Part shown: positions 9,701 through 19,200 of the stretch, one piece after another
Position numbering within the stretch: the first letter of the stretch is position 1
Layout: the number at the start of each line of letters is the position of its first letter
Assembly (NCBI RefSeq): GCF_000314005.1
Contig: NZ_JH980292.1
Coordinates: 3,384,121 to 3,448,120 of the forward strand
Direction: 5' to 3'
From: Spirulina subsalsa PCC 9445
Lineage (GTDB): Bacteria; Cyanobacteriota; Cyanobacteriia; Cyanobacteriales; Spirulinaceae
DNA: 64,000 nucleotides
Notes under the pieces: model-generated
What the model saw: only the letters and a program-made list of their open reading frames with translations
Told to the model about the DNA's origin: nothing
Databases searched by the model: none
Position numbers and translations under genes: made by a program

Positions 9701-10341
9701 AAAGTAGACTTCACCTGTTCAATTTTGCGGTCAAATTCTGCCACCCCGGCCAACTCATCAATAATCTCCCGTCGCTCCCGTGCATTCATCGTAATAATGC
9801 GCGTCACATCCCCTTGTAGAACCACATTGTAGCCTTCAGGATAAATGCGCAAACGGCGTAAATATTCGTGAAGTTCCCCGGCCGTTGTTGGTTCTCCATT
9901 AATGAAGAAATTAGAGGAATAATTCCCCCCCTTTGTCACCCGTAAACGCCTTGTTACAGACCATTCTAGGGATTCTGCATCAGGGGCCAAGGAGGGGGAA
10001 TCGGAGGCTTCTGGGGACTCGCTGGGGGGCTGTGGGGGGGTTTCTGTCAGGGCAGTGGGATCTTGCCATGCCCAATCGGACAAATCAAAGGTTACGGTAA
10101 CACTCACTTCTGATGTGCCCCGTTGATTGACTTGATTATGGTTGACTAAATCGGGCAACCGTTCCGCTCGCATCCCTTTTGAACTGGCTAATCCCAAGCA
10201 AAAGAGCAGCGCATCGAGAATGTTAGACTTTCCTGAACCATTGGGGCCAGAAATCACCGTAAATCCGGTTAAAAGTGGGACATCTGTTGTCCCACCAAAG
10301 GATTTAAAGTGAGACAATTCGACGCGCTTAATATGAACCAT
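6703..10341 (-). CDS. smc: Chromosome segregation protein SMC
   Basis: The 1212-residue SMC ATPase is the core of condensin, which compacts and segregates the chromosome. Walker A GPNGSGKSN is at residues 32-40. Long coiled coils flank a hinge near residues 540-680, which includes ENIRGVCGLVAQL and the Gly-rich SGAMTGGS segment. The C-terminal head has the ABC signature LSSMSGGEKSL and Walker B FYAFDEVDMFLD. Start MVHIKRVELSHFKSFGG is canonical. Length and domain order are as expected. Neither scpA nor scpB is present in this window. Confidence 0.97.
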   Translation of the reverse strand: MVHIKRVELSHFKSFGGTTDVPLLTGFTVISGPNGSGKSNILDALLFCLGLASSKGMRAERLPDLVNHNQVNQRGTSEVSVTVTFDLSDWAWQDPTALTETPPQPPSESPEASDSPSLAPDAESLEWSVTRRLRVTKGGNYSSNFFINGEPTTAGELHEYLRRLRIYPEGYNVVLQGDVTRIITMNARERREIIDELAGVAEFDRKIEQVKSTLDEVREREERYRIIEQELQRSLEKLASDRAKAEKYQKLKDQIHQKQGWEMVLIWRSLQHQVQQLQNTLKKGEQEQQNLEEQLHNLAGQIATKTAELQDLNRRVKALGEDEQLSFNSKLASQKLKRSQLQQRYSELENLIRDGEELIERKGQELITYSQQFNQVNQEQGELEEGIRGYLTQERDEAKQILADYRQQADSIAAASEIWVQEQSAITKQIQDIQNRLNPQKTEQARATERYNQLTQNIEKQRQQLIEINQELGSQEQSLKGFNLAAAEGKIADLAQALAGLDQERTVAEQTRDRLLKEQREKNRQLDKLEATNQAQREAQGTHASQIILQENIRGVCGLVAQLGQVDARYQLALETAAGARLGHIVVEDDGVAAQGIQLLKNKRAGRATFLPLNKINPPHFQEILSLRQARGFVNYAIELVYCEPRYKKIFGYVFGNTVVFATLNDARQHLGKVRIVTLEGELLESSGAMTGGSQSSRHTLHFGTSLQGESRELEELQNRLIELDKIIAYCESNLQEITEKSKEISQELVELRQQLREQQLRKEQLEKERAKLSQQNAQISQQLAENEAEYETLTQHLQTLGETIPLQEEELQLEQQKLAELEASQTSSEWQAIQQQIKAQEQRLEEKEQRLRETQGRQLELTNQASRLQEKIDQAQQTTQQKRQQVSTSREQLQTLTLERHSLETQIQETETRLGELTAQLGAVKQERDRTEDTLQHLQTQQQQAQWQREKLQESQQQRQQDLAHLQDQEQTQRQDLPEPLPELPPDAQNLTPEQLPPYLENLQKDLRYAQKRLEGMEPVNMLALTEYEQTQTRLQELTDKLTTLEGERTELLLRIENFTTLRQRAFHEAFDAVNENFKTIFATLSEGDGYLELDNPENPFGGGLNLIAHPKGKPVQRLSSMSGGEKSLTALSFIFSLQRYRPSPFYAFDEVDMFLDGANVERLAKMIKQQAQQAQFIVVSLRRPMIESAERTIGVTQARGAYTQVLGIKL

Positions 10342-10419
10342 AGGCGCAGAGGGGCGATAAAGGTACAGGCGTATTTTTTGAGTTTACCAGAGAGGAAGAA
10401 GAGAGCGGCAAAGTTCGGC

Positions 10420-13400
10420 TTAAACTTCCAATAACTGCAAAATCCGTTGCAGGGTAATCTCTACCCAATCTTGCCGTCGGTCTAACTCCCGACTTAACTC
10501 CTGAATAGCCTTTTCTAACAAATAGGCATCAAGTAGCACCTGTAATTCCTGCTCGGTTTTGGGTAAAAAGGTTAGGCTAGAACCGTCCTCTCCCGTTAAA
10601 TAAGCATTAAGGAAGGTGATATTAACCCAACTTTGCCAGAATTGCGCCCACTGTTCCATCATGGGCAGAGTATCGGGTCGAATTATACCGCTTTCGACTT
10701 CTCGGCGAAGGGCAATATTCACAGCGTAGTTAAAGGAGAGTAACATTCCCGCTACATCGCGCAGGGGCGATCGCTTCATTCGTCGTTCACTCAGAGGACG
10801 GTTCTTCTCCCCTTTAAAATCAATGATGGTGAAGTCCTTCCCGGTATATAAAACCTGCCCCAAATGATAGGCCCCGTGGGAACGAGTCCGTAAAGCGGTG
10901 ATTTTTTGGTTCAACACTAGGCGAAATCGCCCCAGAATTTGCTCTTGTCGGTTTAAGACCGTTTGGGCGAGTTGTTGTAAGGGTTCCGGGAAATGAGTTA
11001 AGCGCTTTTTGAGATTCAGAAAGACTTGTCCGGTTAAATTGCGACTGTATTGGTAAATCGACCGTTGATAGAAGGAGGTAAAAGGTTCTGGGGCAAAATC
11101 GGGGTTGTCGGGGTCGGAGGCGAGGGTAATATGTAATTCAGCCGTCCGTTGTCCTAATAACTGCACGGAGCCTAAATAAGTCCCGATGATTTCATAGACG
11201 AAATCCGGTAACTCCAGTGTTTGAGCGGCTCCGAGGTCGTTGGGAGCAAAAATGACATCATTGATGTCCGGTTGTTGCACCATCACCTGTTCAAAGTACC
11301 CCCGCAGATGATCTAGGGTGTAAGACCAAGCGTCTCGGGTGTCGGGGATGTAGCCTTGGAGTACCCCTAGGGTAATGGTGCCATTATTCGAGCGTTGGTA
11401 CTCAATCGCGCCGCCAATGGGGGCGAAATGGTCTTTTTGTTGTTTGGTGGCTAAGAAACGCCCTACTTCAAAATCGGGGTTAATGCCTTCCTCGACACGA
11501 CGGTAGAGTTTGAGGATTAAATGATTGCCGTAGATGATGGAACTATTATCTTGTAGGCCTCGGTAGAGATGGGGGTCAAGGGAGGTGGCTTCTTGGGTAA
11601 TGGTTTTGAATAGTTTGGTGGAAGTGCCGATGATTTGCCCCTGACTGCCTTTATAGCGCCGTTTTTTGGCGATCGCATCCAAAGGCAATGTTAGATAGTC
11701 TGGGTCTTGTAGAGAGGGATATAGCACCCCTTCCCCCTCCTTACAGACAATTTTCAGGATGGCCTGTTCCTGACTGTCTAAACTGAAGCTTAAGTGCAGT
11801 ACATAGCTTTCTGGAAAGCCTTCGGTATAGTCCATTTGCAGGATGACAATTTGCCCTTCTTTATCCCGGTAGCTAATGGGAATAACATCCAGAATGGTGC
11901 TAGTCTGAACAACCCGATTGCGACCTTGAAACCAAGGGCAGGTCTGCACATAATCCCCTAATGCCCGTTCAAGGGTCGGTCTAGTCCCTTTTTGGGTGAA
12001 CACGGCCTGCCATTTACTGTTTACGGTGAGGGTGGGGAGATTTTTGGTCGAGATGGGGGTAGGAGTCTTAACATACAAACTATCGACAGGTTGCAGGATA
12101 AACCAATAGAAGTTATAGGGGCCCACAGAAAGGAAATAGGGCGACCCGGTAATGGCTGGGAAGCGGGTACGACCGAAGATTTCCACGGGGATCATATTTT
12201 GGAAGGCCGCTAGGTCTAATTCCACCGTTTGGACAAAGCGGGAGAGATTGGCCACGACAAGGATATGTTCCCCGGCATAGGTGCGGGTAAAAGCAATGAC
12301 CTTGCGGTTTTCGGGATAAAGTAGTTCAAAAGTTCCACGACCAAAAGCCTGATGACGGGCGCGGGTGGCGAGGAGGCGCTTAGTCCACCACCAGAGAGAG
12401 GTGGGATTAGCTCGTTGGGCTTCTACGTTGACCGCTTCATAGTGATATTCTGAGTCTAAAATCACCGGGAGATAGAGACGTTGGGGGGGGGTGCGACTAA
12501 ATCCGGCGTTGCGGTCGGCGGTCCACTGCATGGGGGTACGAACTCCATCGCGATCGCCTAAATAAATATTATCCCCCATACCAATCTCATCCCCGTAGTA
12601 TAAAACCGGAGTACCGGGCATAGACATTAACAGGACATTCATTAATTCAATTTGGCGGCGGTCATTGCCCAATAGGGGGGCCAAACGGCGACGAATCCCC
12701 AGATTGATGCGGGCTTGGGGGTCTTGGGCATAACTGCGATACATATAATCCCGGTCTTCATCGCTGACCATTTCCAAGGTTAATTCATCATGGTTGCGGA
12801 GAAAGAGGGCCCATTGACAGTTACTGGGAATAGCGGGAGTTTGTTTGAGAATATCGGCGATGGGGAAATTATCCTCCATACGCAGAGACATAAACAGACG
12901 AGGCATGAGGGGGAAGTGAAAGTTCATGTGGCACTCATTACCCCGCCCAAAATAGGCCGCCGCGTCTTCAGGCCATTGATTCGCCTCAGCCAGTAACATG
13001 ATATTGCGGAAATTTTCGTCAATGTGCGATCGCAACTTTTGTAAAAAGATATGGGTTTCCGGCAGATTCTCGCAGTTCGTGCCTTCCTTTTCGTAGAGAT
13101 AGGGCACCGCATCCAAGCGTAACCCATCCACCCCCATCCCCAGCCAAAAATCCACCACATTAAACACCGCCTCCTGTACAGCCGGATTGCGGTAATTTAA
13201 ATCCGGTTGATGGGAATAAAACCGGTGCCAATAATAGGCCCTCGCCACCGGGTCCCAGGTCCAGTTAGAGGTTTCAAAATCTTGGAAAATAATCCGCACA
13301 TCGGGATACTTTTCCGGGGTGTCACTCCAGACATAAAAATCCCGTTCCACACTACCGGGGGGGGCTTTGCGGGCTTGTTGGAACCAGGGATGGCGATCGC

Positions 13401-13734
13401 TTGTATGATTGACAATTAACTCAATAATCACCCGAATTCCCCGATCATGGGCTTCATCCAACAGTTCTTGAAAATCCTCCAAAGAACCATAAACCGGATT
13501 AACCTGCATATAATCGGCAATATCATAGCCATCATCCCGTTGAGGCGAAGGGAAAAAAGGCAACAACCAAATCGCCGTAATCCCCAAATCCTGAATATAA
13601 TCCAGCTTTTCCGTCAATCCCCGAAAATCACCAACCCCATCCCCATCACTATCGGCAAAGGCTTTTATCGGAACTTCATAAATAATGGCATCTTTAAACC
13701 ACAGGGGATCATCTTTGAGGAGCGTCGTATTCAT
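10420..13734 (-). CDS. treS: Trehalose synthase / maltokinase fusion
   Basis: A 1104-residue bifunctional protein. Residues 1 to about 560 form a GH13 trehalose synthase (maltose glucosyltransferase) that interconverts maltose and trehalose: DGLRLDAVPYL holds the nucleophile Asp208, LLAEANQWPED the acid/base Glu250 and FLRNHDELT the transition-state pair His315-Asp316. Residues of about 580-1104 form a maltokinase (Pep2-like) domain with RSHGAYHLGQ, IIDFKGE and SPLRDVAGM motifs, which makes maltose 1-phosphate from maltose and ATP. The chosen ATG at 13734 starts NTTLLKDDPLWFKDA, the family start; an upstream in-frame ATG adds 20 unrelated residues. The fusion fits a TreS-Pep2-GlgE route to alpha-glucan or compatible-solute turnover; glgE is not in view. 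Confidence 0.93.
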   Translation of the reverse strand: MNTTLLKDDPLWFKDAIIYEVPIKAFADSDGDGVGDFRGLTEKLDYIQDLGITAIWLLPFFPSPQRDDGYDIADYMQVNPVYGSLEDFQELLDEAHDRGIRVIIELIVNHTSDRHPWFQQARKAPPGSVERDFYVWSDTPEKYPDVRIIFQDFETSNWTWDPVARAYYWHRFYSHQPDLNYRNPAVQEAVFNVVDFWLGMGVDGLRLDAVPYLYEKEGTNCENLPETHIFLQKLRSHIDENFRNIMLLAEANQWPEDAAAYFGRGNECHMNFHFPLMPRLFMSLRMEDNFPIADILKQTPAIPSNCQWALFLRNHDELTLEMVSDEDRDYMYRSYAQDPQARINLGIRRRLAPLLGNDRRQIELMNVLLMSMPGTPVLYYGDEIGMGDNIYLGDRDGVRTPMQWTADRNAGFSRTPPQRLYLPVILDSEYHYEAVNVEAQRANPTSLWWWTKRLLATRARHQAFGRGTFELLYPENRKVIAFTRTYAGEHILVVANLSRFVQTVELDLAAFQNMIPVEIFGRTRFPAITGSPYFLSVGPYNFYWFILQPVDSLYVKTPTPISTKNLPTLTVNSKWQAVFTQKGTRPTLERALGDYVQTCPWFQGRNRVVQTSTILDVIPISYRDKEGQIVILQMDYTEGFPESYVLHLSFSLDSQEQAILKIVCKEGEGVLYPSLQDPDYLTLPLDAIAKKRRYKGSQGQIIGTSTKLFKTITQEATSLDPHLYRGLQDNSSIIYGNHLILKLYRRVEEGINPDFEVGRFLATKQQKDHFAPIGGAIEYQRSNNGTITLGVLQGYIPDTRDAWSYTLDHLRGYFEQVMVQQPDINDVIFAPNDLGAAQTLELPDFVYEIIGTYLGSVQLLGQRTAELHITLASDPDNPDFAPEPFTSFYQRSIYQYSRNLTGQVFLNLKKRLTHFPEPLQQLAQTVLNRQEQILGRFRLVLNQKITALRTRSHGAYHLGQVLYTGKDFTIIDFKGEKNRPLSERRMKRSPLRDVAGMLLSFNYAVNIALRREVESGIIRPDTLPMMEQWAQFWQSWVNITFLNAYLTGEDGSSLTFLPKTEQELQVLLDAYLLEKAIQELSRELDRRQDWVEITLQRILQLLEV

Positions 13735-14053
13735 TAAATCAAGTCTCAGGAAATGAGTGCATCTGAAAACCATTATAGGACGACACCCCCTCACTCCCCA
13801 AATCCCTCACAGCACAAGCCCTAACCCCAGATTAATGGGAGGGGGGGATGGGTTGATTACTGTTGCATGAGTGCCTATTCCCGACTCCCTAGGGCGCAAG
13901 CATTGCGCCCCTACACCGACACCCAACACCCGACACCCGACTCAATGCTAAAATAAAGACTTGACGGAGATGTAGGATAGGGATCTCATCATCAGTTGAC
14001 CTCCCATCCACAATATCCATCACAATCATGGGGAGTGAGACAAAACGACACAG
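13735..14053. other. Gene-free divergent spacer with repeats
   Basis: The spacer lies between the divergent treS and aldo/keto reductase genes. It contains a CCCGACTCCC unit, a GGGCGCAA/TTGCGCCC palindrome (13892-13910) and a run of CCGACACCC units (about 13915-13942). Promoters for both flanking genes must lie here, but I could not pick out convincing -35/-10 pairs. Confidence 0.6.
13892..13910. repeat. Dispersed palindrome GGGCGCAA-N3-TTGCGCCC
   Basis: Perfect 8-bp arms surround a 3-base loop (GCA). The same palindrome with loop GTA occurs at 27940-27958, and in both places it is followed by CCTA(C/T)ACCGACACCC-type repeats. A related GTAGGGG-AATTCATGAATT palindrome lies at 26643-26670. 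This is a dispersed small palindromic family. Confidence 0.8.
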
Positions 14054-15004
14054 ATGAATATGGAGCAGGATAAGATTTCTGATTCTTTTATGGTGGGATG
14101 CTGGCAACTGGATGATCGAAGTTGGAAAGCACTATCAGAAATCGATGTTGAGCGAACAATTGGGACATATTTAGCTTGGGGAATTAAACGATTTGATACA
14201 GCCGATATCTATGGTCGTAGCGAGAAACTTTTAGGCAAATGTTTAAAAGGGCGTTCTGATTGTGAAATTTGGACAAAAGCCGTCTTTTTTGGTGCCGTTC
14301 CTACCTTGCCACAAATCCAGTATAAAATAGACAGTTCCCTGCGCAATTTACAACGGGATCATCTCGATTGTGTCCAAATCCATTGGCATGATCCTAGTTT
14401 AGATTTTGCATCCACCTTTGAAGTCTTTAATCAATACTTAGAAAGCGGCAAAATTCGTCAATTAGGCGTGACTAATTTCAACACCGCCATGTTAAAACGG
14501 GCGTTAGAATACGCTCCCATAAAAACCCATCAGGTGCAATACAATCTGATTGATCGGCGAGTAGAAACCTCCATGCAAGCCCTTTGTCTTCAACATAAAA
14601 TTCCTCTCATTGCCTATGGCAGTTTGGCCGGAGGATTCCTTTCTAATAGATTTCTAGGGGTAAAAATCCCCCCAGCCGAAGGAGAACATTGTCGGGGATT
14701 TTATTATAATCATATGATTGCTAAACACGGGGGATGGAGTGCGGTACAGGAGTTATTGCAAACTATGGCAGAAGTGGCGCAAAAAAATCAGCTAACCATT
14801 GCTCAAGTCGCTTTAAATTGGCTTAACCAACAACCGGGAATTGGGGCAATTCTTTTAGGCTTAACAGAAAATCGCCAGCAAATTAAGACCGATCTAGAGG
14901 CATTAAAAATGTCTCTAGATCCCATAGATATTCAGAAATTATCCAAACGTTCCCAAGAATTATTTCAACAAGTGGGAGATATTTATTCCTACGAACGACA
15001 ATAA
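14054..15004 (+). CDS. Aldo/keto reductase
   Basis: A 316-residue NAD(P)H-dependent aldo/keto reductase with a TIM-barrel fold. The catalytic tetrad region is readable: RFDTADIYGRSEKLLG (Asp and Tyr, about residues 48-63), WTKAVFF for the Lys position and VQIHWHDPS for the His (about 115). GVTNFN and the C-terminal IGAILLGLTENRQQI cofactor-binding segment fit the family. Its substrate cannot be told from sequence. It is divergent from treS and convergent with the Uma2 gene, so it is probably a single-gene unit. The GATAAGATT-rich start region lacks a clear Shine-Dalgarno site. Confidence 0.88.
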   Translation: MNMEQDKISDSFMVGCWQLDDRSWKALSEIDVERTIGTYLAWGIKRFDTADIYGRSEKLLGKCLKGRSDCEIWTKAVFFGAVPTLPQIQYKIDSSLRNLQRDHLDCVQIHWHDPSLDFASTFEVFNQYLESGKIRQLGVTNFNTAMLKRALEYAPIKTHQVQYNLIDRRVETSMQALCLQHKIPLIAYGSLAGGFLSNRFLGVKIPPAEGEHCRGFYYNHMIAKHGGWSAVQELLQTMAEVAQKNQLTIAQVALNWLNQQPGIGAILLGLTENRQQIKTDLEALKMSLDPIDIQKLSKRSQELFQQVGDIYSYERQ

Positions 15005-15011
15005 AACCCCC

Positions 15012-15758
15012 TTAATCCATCTCAATTCCCCGTGCTTTGAGTTGTTCCAACAGAGCTTGATAACGTTGCCGTTCTTGGGATAACTCATCTAAGGCACTAT
15101 CAGCCCGCAATTTTTCCCGTTCTGCTCGTTGCTTCTCCTGTTCTAATTCCTCTATGGCCTGTTCGGCCCGTTGGCGTTCCTGTTCTCGCACTTCATCAAG
15201 TTCCACCGGGGTTAAAAACTTGCGCCCACTGGTCGTATAAATTTCTAATGTGTCCGGCAGTAGTTGAAAGCGAATATTGAGCAAAGGACTAATCCACCCA
15301 TTCATCTGCTCAATACTTTCTAATAAATCCCCCTGACGTAGCGCTCCCGCTAACTGGTTGCGATGGGGGCTATACATATAATACTCTTGTACGCCGTATT
15401 TTTGATAAAAGAGTAACTTGCTCTGCATTTCTAGAGGATGATTGCTAGGGGAGAGAATTTCAAATACCACTTGGGGGGGGATATTATCTTCTTCCCATTG
15501 TTTATAAGATCCTCGCTCCCCTTTGGGTCGTCCAAACACCACTAACACATCGGGGGCTTGACAAATCCTATTTTGACCTTGTACAGGATACCAGAGTAAG
15601 TCTCCAGCGACAAAAACATCAGGTTGACGGGCAAAGCCAATCTCCAGATTCTCCTTAATCGTCACAATCCAGCGAAACTGTAGGGTATTATCTGCCATCG
15701 ACTGACCATCACTTTCAGGATACTCGATGTCTGTATTGTTTAAGAGGTCTTGGAGCAT
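15012..15758 (-). CDS. Uma2 family endonuclease (DUF820) with C-terminal coiled coil
   Basis: A 248-residue PD-(D/E)XK-fold protein of the Uma2 family, which is greatly expanded in cyanobacteria and has no well-defined role. Motifs seen are QAPDVLVVFG (Asp) and VVFEILSPSNHP (Glu), followed by YQKYGVQEYYMYSPH. The last 70 or so residues are a charged coiled coil of EQERQRAEQ / EKQRAEREK type. Nuclease activity has been inferred for the family from its fold only. It ends 7 bases from the convergent aldo/keto reductase. Confidence 0.85.
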   Translation of the reverse strand: MLQDLLNNTDIEYPESDGQSMADNTLQFRWIVTIKENLEIGFARQPDVFVAGDLLWYPVQGQNRICQAPDVLVVFGRPKGERGSYKQWEEDNIPPQVVFEILSPSNHPLEMQSKLLFYQKYGVQEYYMYSPHRNQLAGALRQGDLLESIEQMNGWISPLLNIRFQLLPDTLEIYTTSGRKFLTPVELDEVREQERQRAEQAIEELEQEKQRAEREKLRADSALDELSQERQRYQALLEQLKARGIEMD

Positions 15759-16087
15759 AGGTCTTCGGGGAGAGGAATGTCCCTAGATTTTAACAAATTT
15801 GCCGGAAATTCCCCATGCCGCAAGTGGAGTAGTTCGCCCCATCTCTCCCAAAGGTTGAGGATTTGCTCACAAGGACGCACAATCTGTTACCAAAACTTGT
15901 TACAGTCAAAAAGTAATCCTAACCTGTTAACTCTGAACAGAGAGATCGGTATCCTATAGAGATCCGACTCTCTTTTTTTTTGGTACGCTATAAAGGCATC
16001 GGGGGGAGGAAAGCGTGGTAAATAACTTCTTCCCCCTTTCTTAAATGTCGCAAGAGGACTCCCGTTACAGCGCAGCTTAACGGTAAC
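15759..16087. other. Gene-free stretch upstream of the TnpB remnant
   Basis: I see no credible gene here. A few short frames exist on both strands, but none has family-like features. The segment is composed of mixed AT-rich sequence, with a T-run at 15973-15980, and probably contains decayed insertion-sequence DNA given the TnpB fragment that follows. Confidence 0.5.
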
Positions 16088-16231
16088 ATGAATGACGACC
16101 AAGTAACTCCGACTGAACGCAGCGAATCCTTGCTACAGCAATCATTAATGAATTTGGGGACGGCGTTCACTAACTTCTTTGAAGGAAGGGAGAAGTTTCC
16201 TAAATTCAAAAGTAAACATGAGATATCCTGA
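16088..16231 (+). pseudogene. TnpB (IS200/IS605 family) fragment
   Basis: A 47-codon frame contains SLLQQSLMNLGTAFTNFFEG followed by REKFPKFKSKHE, which matches the conserved N-terminal region of TnpB/OrfB proteins (LQQALRDL..AF.NFF.GRAKFP.FKKK). It ends in TGA at 16229-16231, and neither the RuvC-like catalytic part nor the zinc finger follows. It is therefore a small relic of an IS200/IS605-type element and not a functional gene. The immediate neighbour downstream is the hybrid kinase, starting 39 bases later. Confidence 0.8.
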
Positions 16232-16269
16232 TTTGCGATTAACTGTTACCGACCCGAAAATCTAAAATA

Positions 16270-19200
16270 ATGATGTGGGAAGCTTTGGAATTTTTGATAT
16301 CACCTGATTTGTACCAACCTCAAGGGAGTTGTTATCTTTGGCAAACGCCCCTCCTTTGGTTATTTGCGGTTAGTGATATCGGTATAGCGATCGCATTTTT
16401 TACCCTTCCCATCCTTTTGTTGTATTTTTTCTGGCGCAGACGGGATCTGCCTTTCTCGGGGATTTTTGCGATTCTCGCGGCGTTTCTCCTATCGGCTGGA
16501 CTCAGTACCTTACTTAATTTATGGACTGTTTGGTATTCCAACTATTGGCTATCTGGGGCTTTTAGATTGCTGACAGCCATCTTTGCTCTGCTAACTGTGG
16601 TTAGGGTTGTTCAAGTTTTTCCCGCTAGTTTATCCTTAAAAACTCCAGAATTTTTGGAAGATTTGAATCAAAAGTTAAAACAGGAAATTCAAGAACGGCA
16701 AAAGGTTGAGATAGCCCTACAAACCCTAGTAACAGGTACAGCCTCAGTTACTGGTCGTGAATTTTTTCCCGCCTTAGTTAAACATCTTGCCCAAGCTTTA
16801 GAAGTCGATGCCATTATGGTGACAAAAATTATGGCTGATTCTCCTTGTGTCCTAAAAACTCTGGCGTGTTGGCAGGATGGAAAATTACAAGAAAATCGGG
16901 ATTATTGTTATTTAGGTTCACCTTGTAGCCAAGTGATTGAACAGGGCGAAAGCTACTATTTTGCTATGAATTTACAGCAATATTTCCCCAACAGTGAACT
17001 CTATCAAAATCTACCCGCAGATGGCTATTATAGTGTTCCCCTTTGTGATGGTCAAAAACGGGTAATCGGTAGTTTGTGTTTAATCCATCGTCAGCCGTTA
17101 TTACTAACTGAACAAACCCAAGCCATTTTAAAAGTTTTTGCCGCCCGTGCTAGCACCGAATTACAACGACAAAAAGCCTTAGAAGCTCTCCACCAAGCCT
17201 ATGATGAATTGGAGGAACGAGTGGCAGAACGGACAAGAGAATTGGTGCAAGCTAACCAAACCTTAGAGGCAGAAATCCAGATGCGTTGTGCAACGGAAAC
17301 TGCCTTGCAGGAAAGTCAAGATTTTCTAGATCGCGTGTTAAATGCGATCGCCGATCCTATTTATGTTAAAGATCGTCAGCACCGCATCACGACTATTAAT
17401 GAGGCTTTTTGTGACATGGTAGGTTGTCCTCGGGAACGTATTCTAGGGAAAACTGATTTTGATCTATTTTTCCCCGAAGAAGCTGAGGCTCTTTGGAAAG
17501 CCGATGAGAAAGTATTTATCCGTCAACAGGCAACTAATAATGAAGAAACTTTAACCACCCCCTCGGGAGCCGTGCGGGTTTTTTCTAGCAAAAAAATCAC
17601 CTTTAGAGATGCTTCTGGGGAATTGCGCTTAGTGGGGATTAGTCGAGACATTACCCAGCGTAAACAAATGGAAATTAACCTGCGCAAAGTGGCTGAACGA
17701 GAACAGGCTATTTCTCGCGTCATTCAACGGATGCGGCAGTCTTTAAATCTCCAAGATATCTTTAATGTCACCACGAAAGAACTCCGTCATGCGGTGAAGT
17801 GCGATCGCGTTCTCATCTATCGTTTTAAACCTGACTGGAGCGGGGAATTAGTCGCTGAATCCGTTGCCAGAGGCTGGAAAGTTCTTGTTTCTGAACAAAG
17901 TAATCCGACTCTGACCCAAGTTGCTATTAATAAAGCCGAATGTGCGGTTAAAAACCTAGACAGTGACAATGTTCTGATTCAAGATACCTATTTACAAAGC
18001 AACCAAGGCGTTTTTACGAGACAACGTTCAAGTTACCGTTGTGTGATTGACGTAGAATTAGCGGGTTTTGATGCGTGTTACTTGGATTTATTAAAAGAAA
18101 TTGAAGCAAAAGCCTATATTATTGTTCCGATTTTTCGGAGCAATCAACTGTGGGGTTTACTGGCTGTTTATCAAAATACATCCCCCCGGTATTGGCAAGA
18201 ATCGGAGATTAAAATGGTTATGCAAATTGCCATTCATTTAGGCGTAGCCGTGCAACAAGCGGAACTATTCTCCCAAACCCAAGAACAAGCCGAACAACTG
18301 CGCCAAGCCAAAGAAATCGCCGACCAAGCCAACCGAGCAAAGAGCGAATTTCTCGCCAATATGAGCCACGAGTTACGCACTCCTTTAAATGCTATTTTAG
18401 GCTTTGCTCAACTGATGGCGCGTCATCCTAATCTAATTGCTGAACAACGCCAATATGTAGATATTATCAATCGTAGTGGGGAACATTTATTGGATTTAAT
18501 TAACAACATTCTCACTATGTCTAAGATTGAAGCAAGACAGGAACAATTAACCCTGAAACACTTTCATCTTCCTCAATTTTTAGAAGCGTTAGAAGCGATG
18601 TTAGTTCTCAAGGCTGTTAGTAAGGGGATTAGTTTAAACTTTGATCTTGCTCCGGATCTACCTTGTTTTATCATCACAGATGAAAATCGACTGCGCCAAG
18701 TTTTGCTGAATTTATTAGGCAATGCCTTGAAATTTACAGAACAAGGGGGTGTCACCCTGGGTGTGGGTTTTTTGAGGCAGGAGGAAACCCCGGAGATGCT
18801 CCAACTAGACAACTCCTCAGATGAAATGTCCTCCTCGTCTTGTTGGCTCTGTTTTGAGGTTCAAGATACTGGCCCGGGTATTGCAGAACATGAACTGGCT
18901 CAACTCTTTGACCCCTTTACTCAAACGTCAACGGGTCTAAAATCGGGGCAGGGTACGGGTTTAGGGTTGCCTATTGCCCAGCAGTTTGTGGGGCTGATGG
19001 GGGGTGAAATTACGGTGCAAAGTGTGGTCAATCAGGGGACTTGTTTCCGGGTTATCCTGCCTGTGGAGGTGGTGGAAGATTCTCCCGAAAGTCCATCGGA
19101 AGGGAGTAGTTCTCTCGGACAAGTGTTAGCTCCTCATCAACCTATTTATCGGATTTTGGTGGTGGAAGATCAAATGACCAACCGTTTGGCTTTGGTGACG

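Noticed and set aside
12790-13737. Several plus- and minus-strand frames inside treS
   Set aside because: They overlap a strongly conserved coding region and have no family character.
15887-16102. Minus-strand 71-codon frame
   Set aside because: No ribosome binding site or recognisable domain; overlaps the TnpB relic region.
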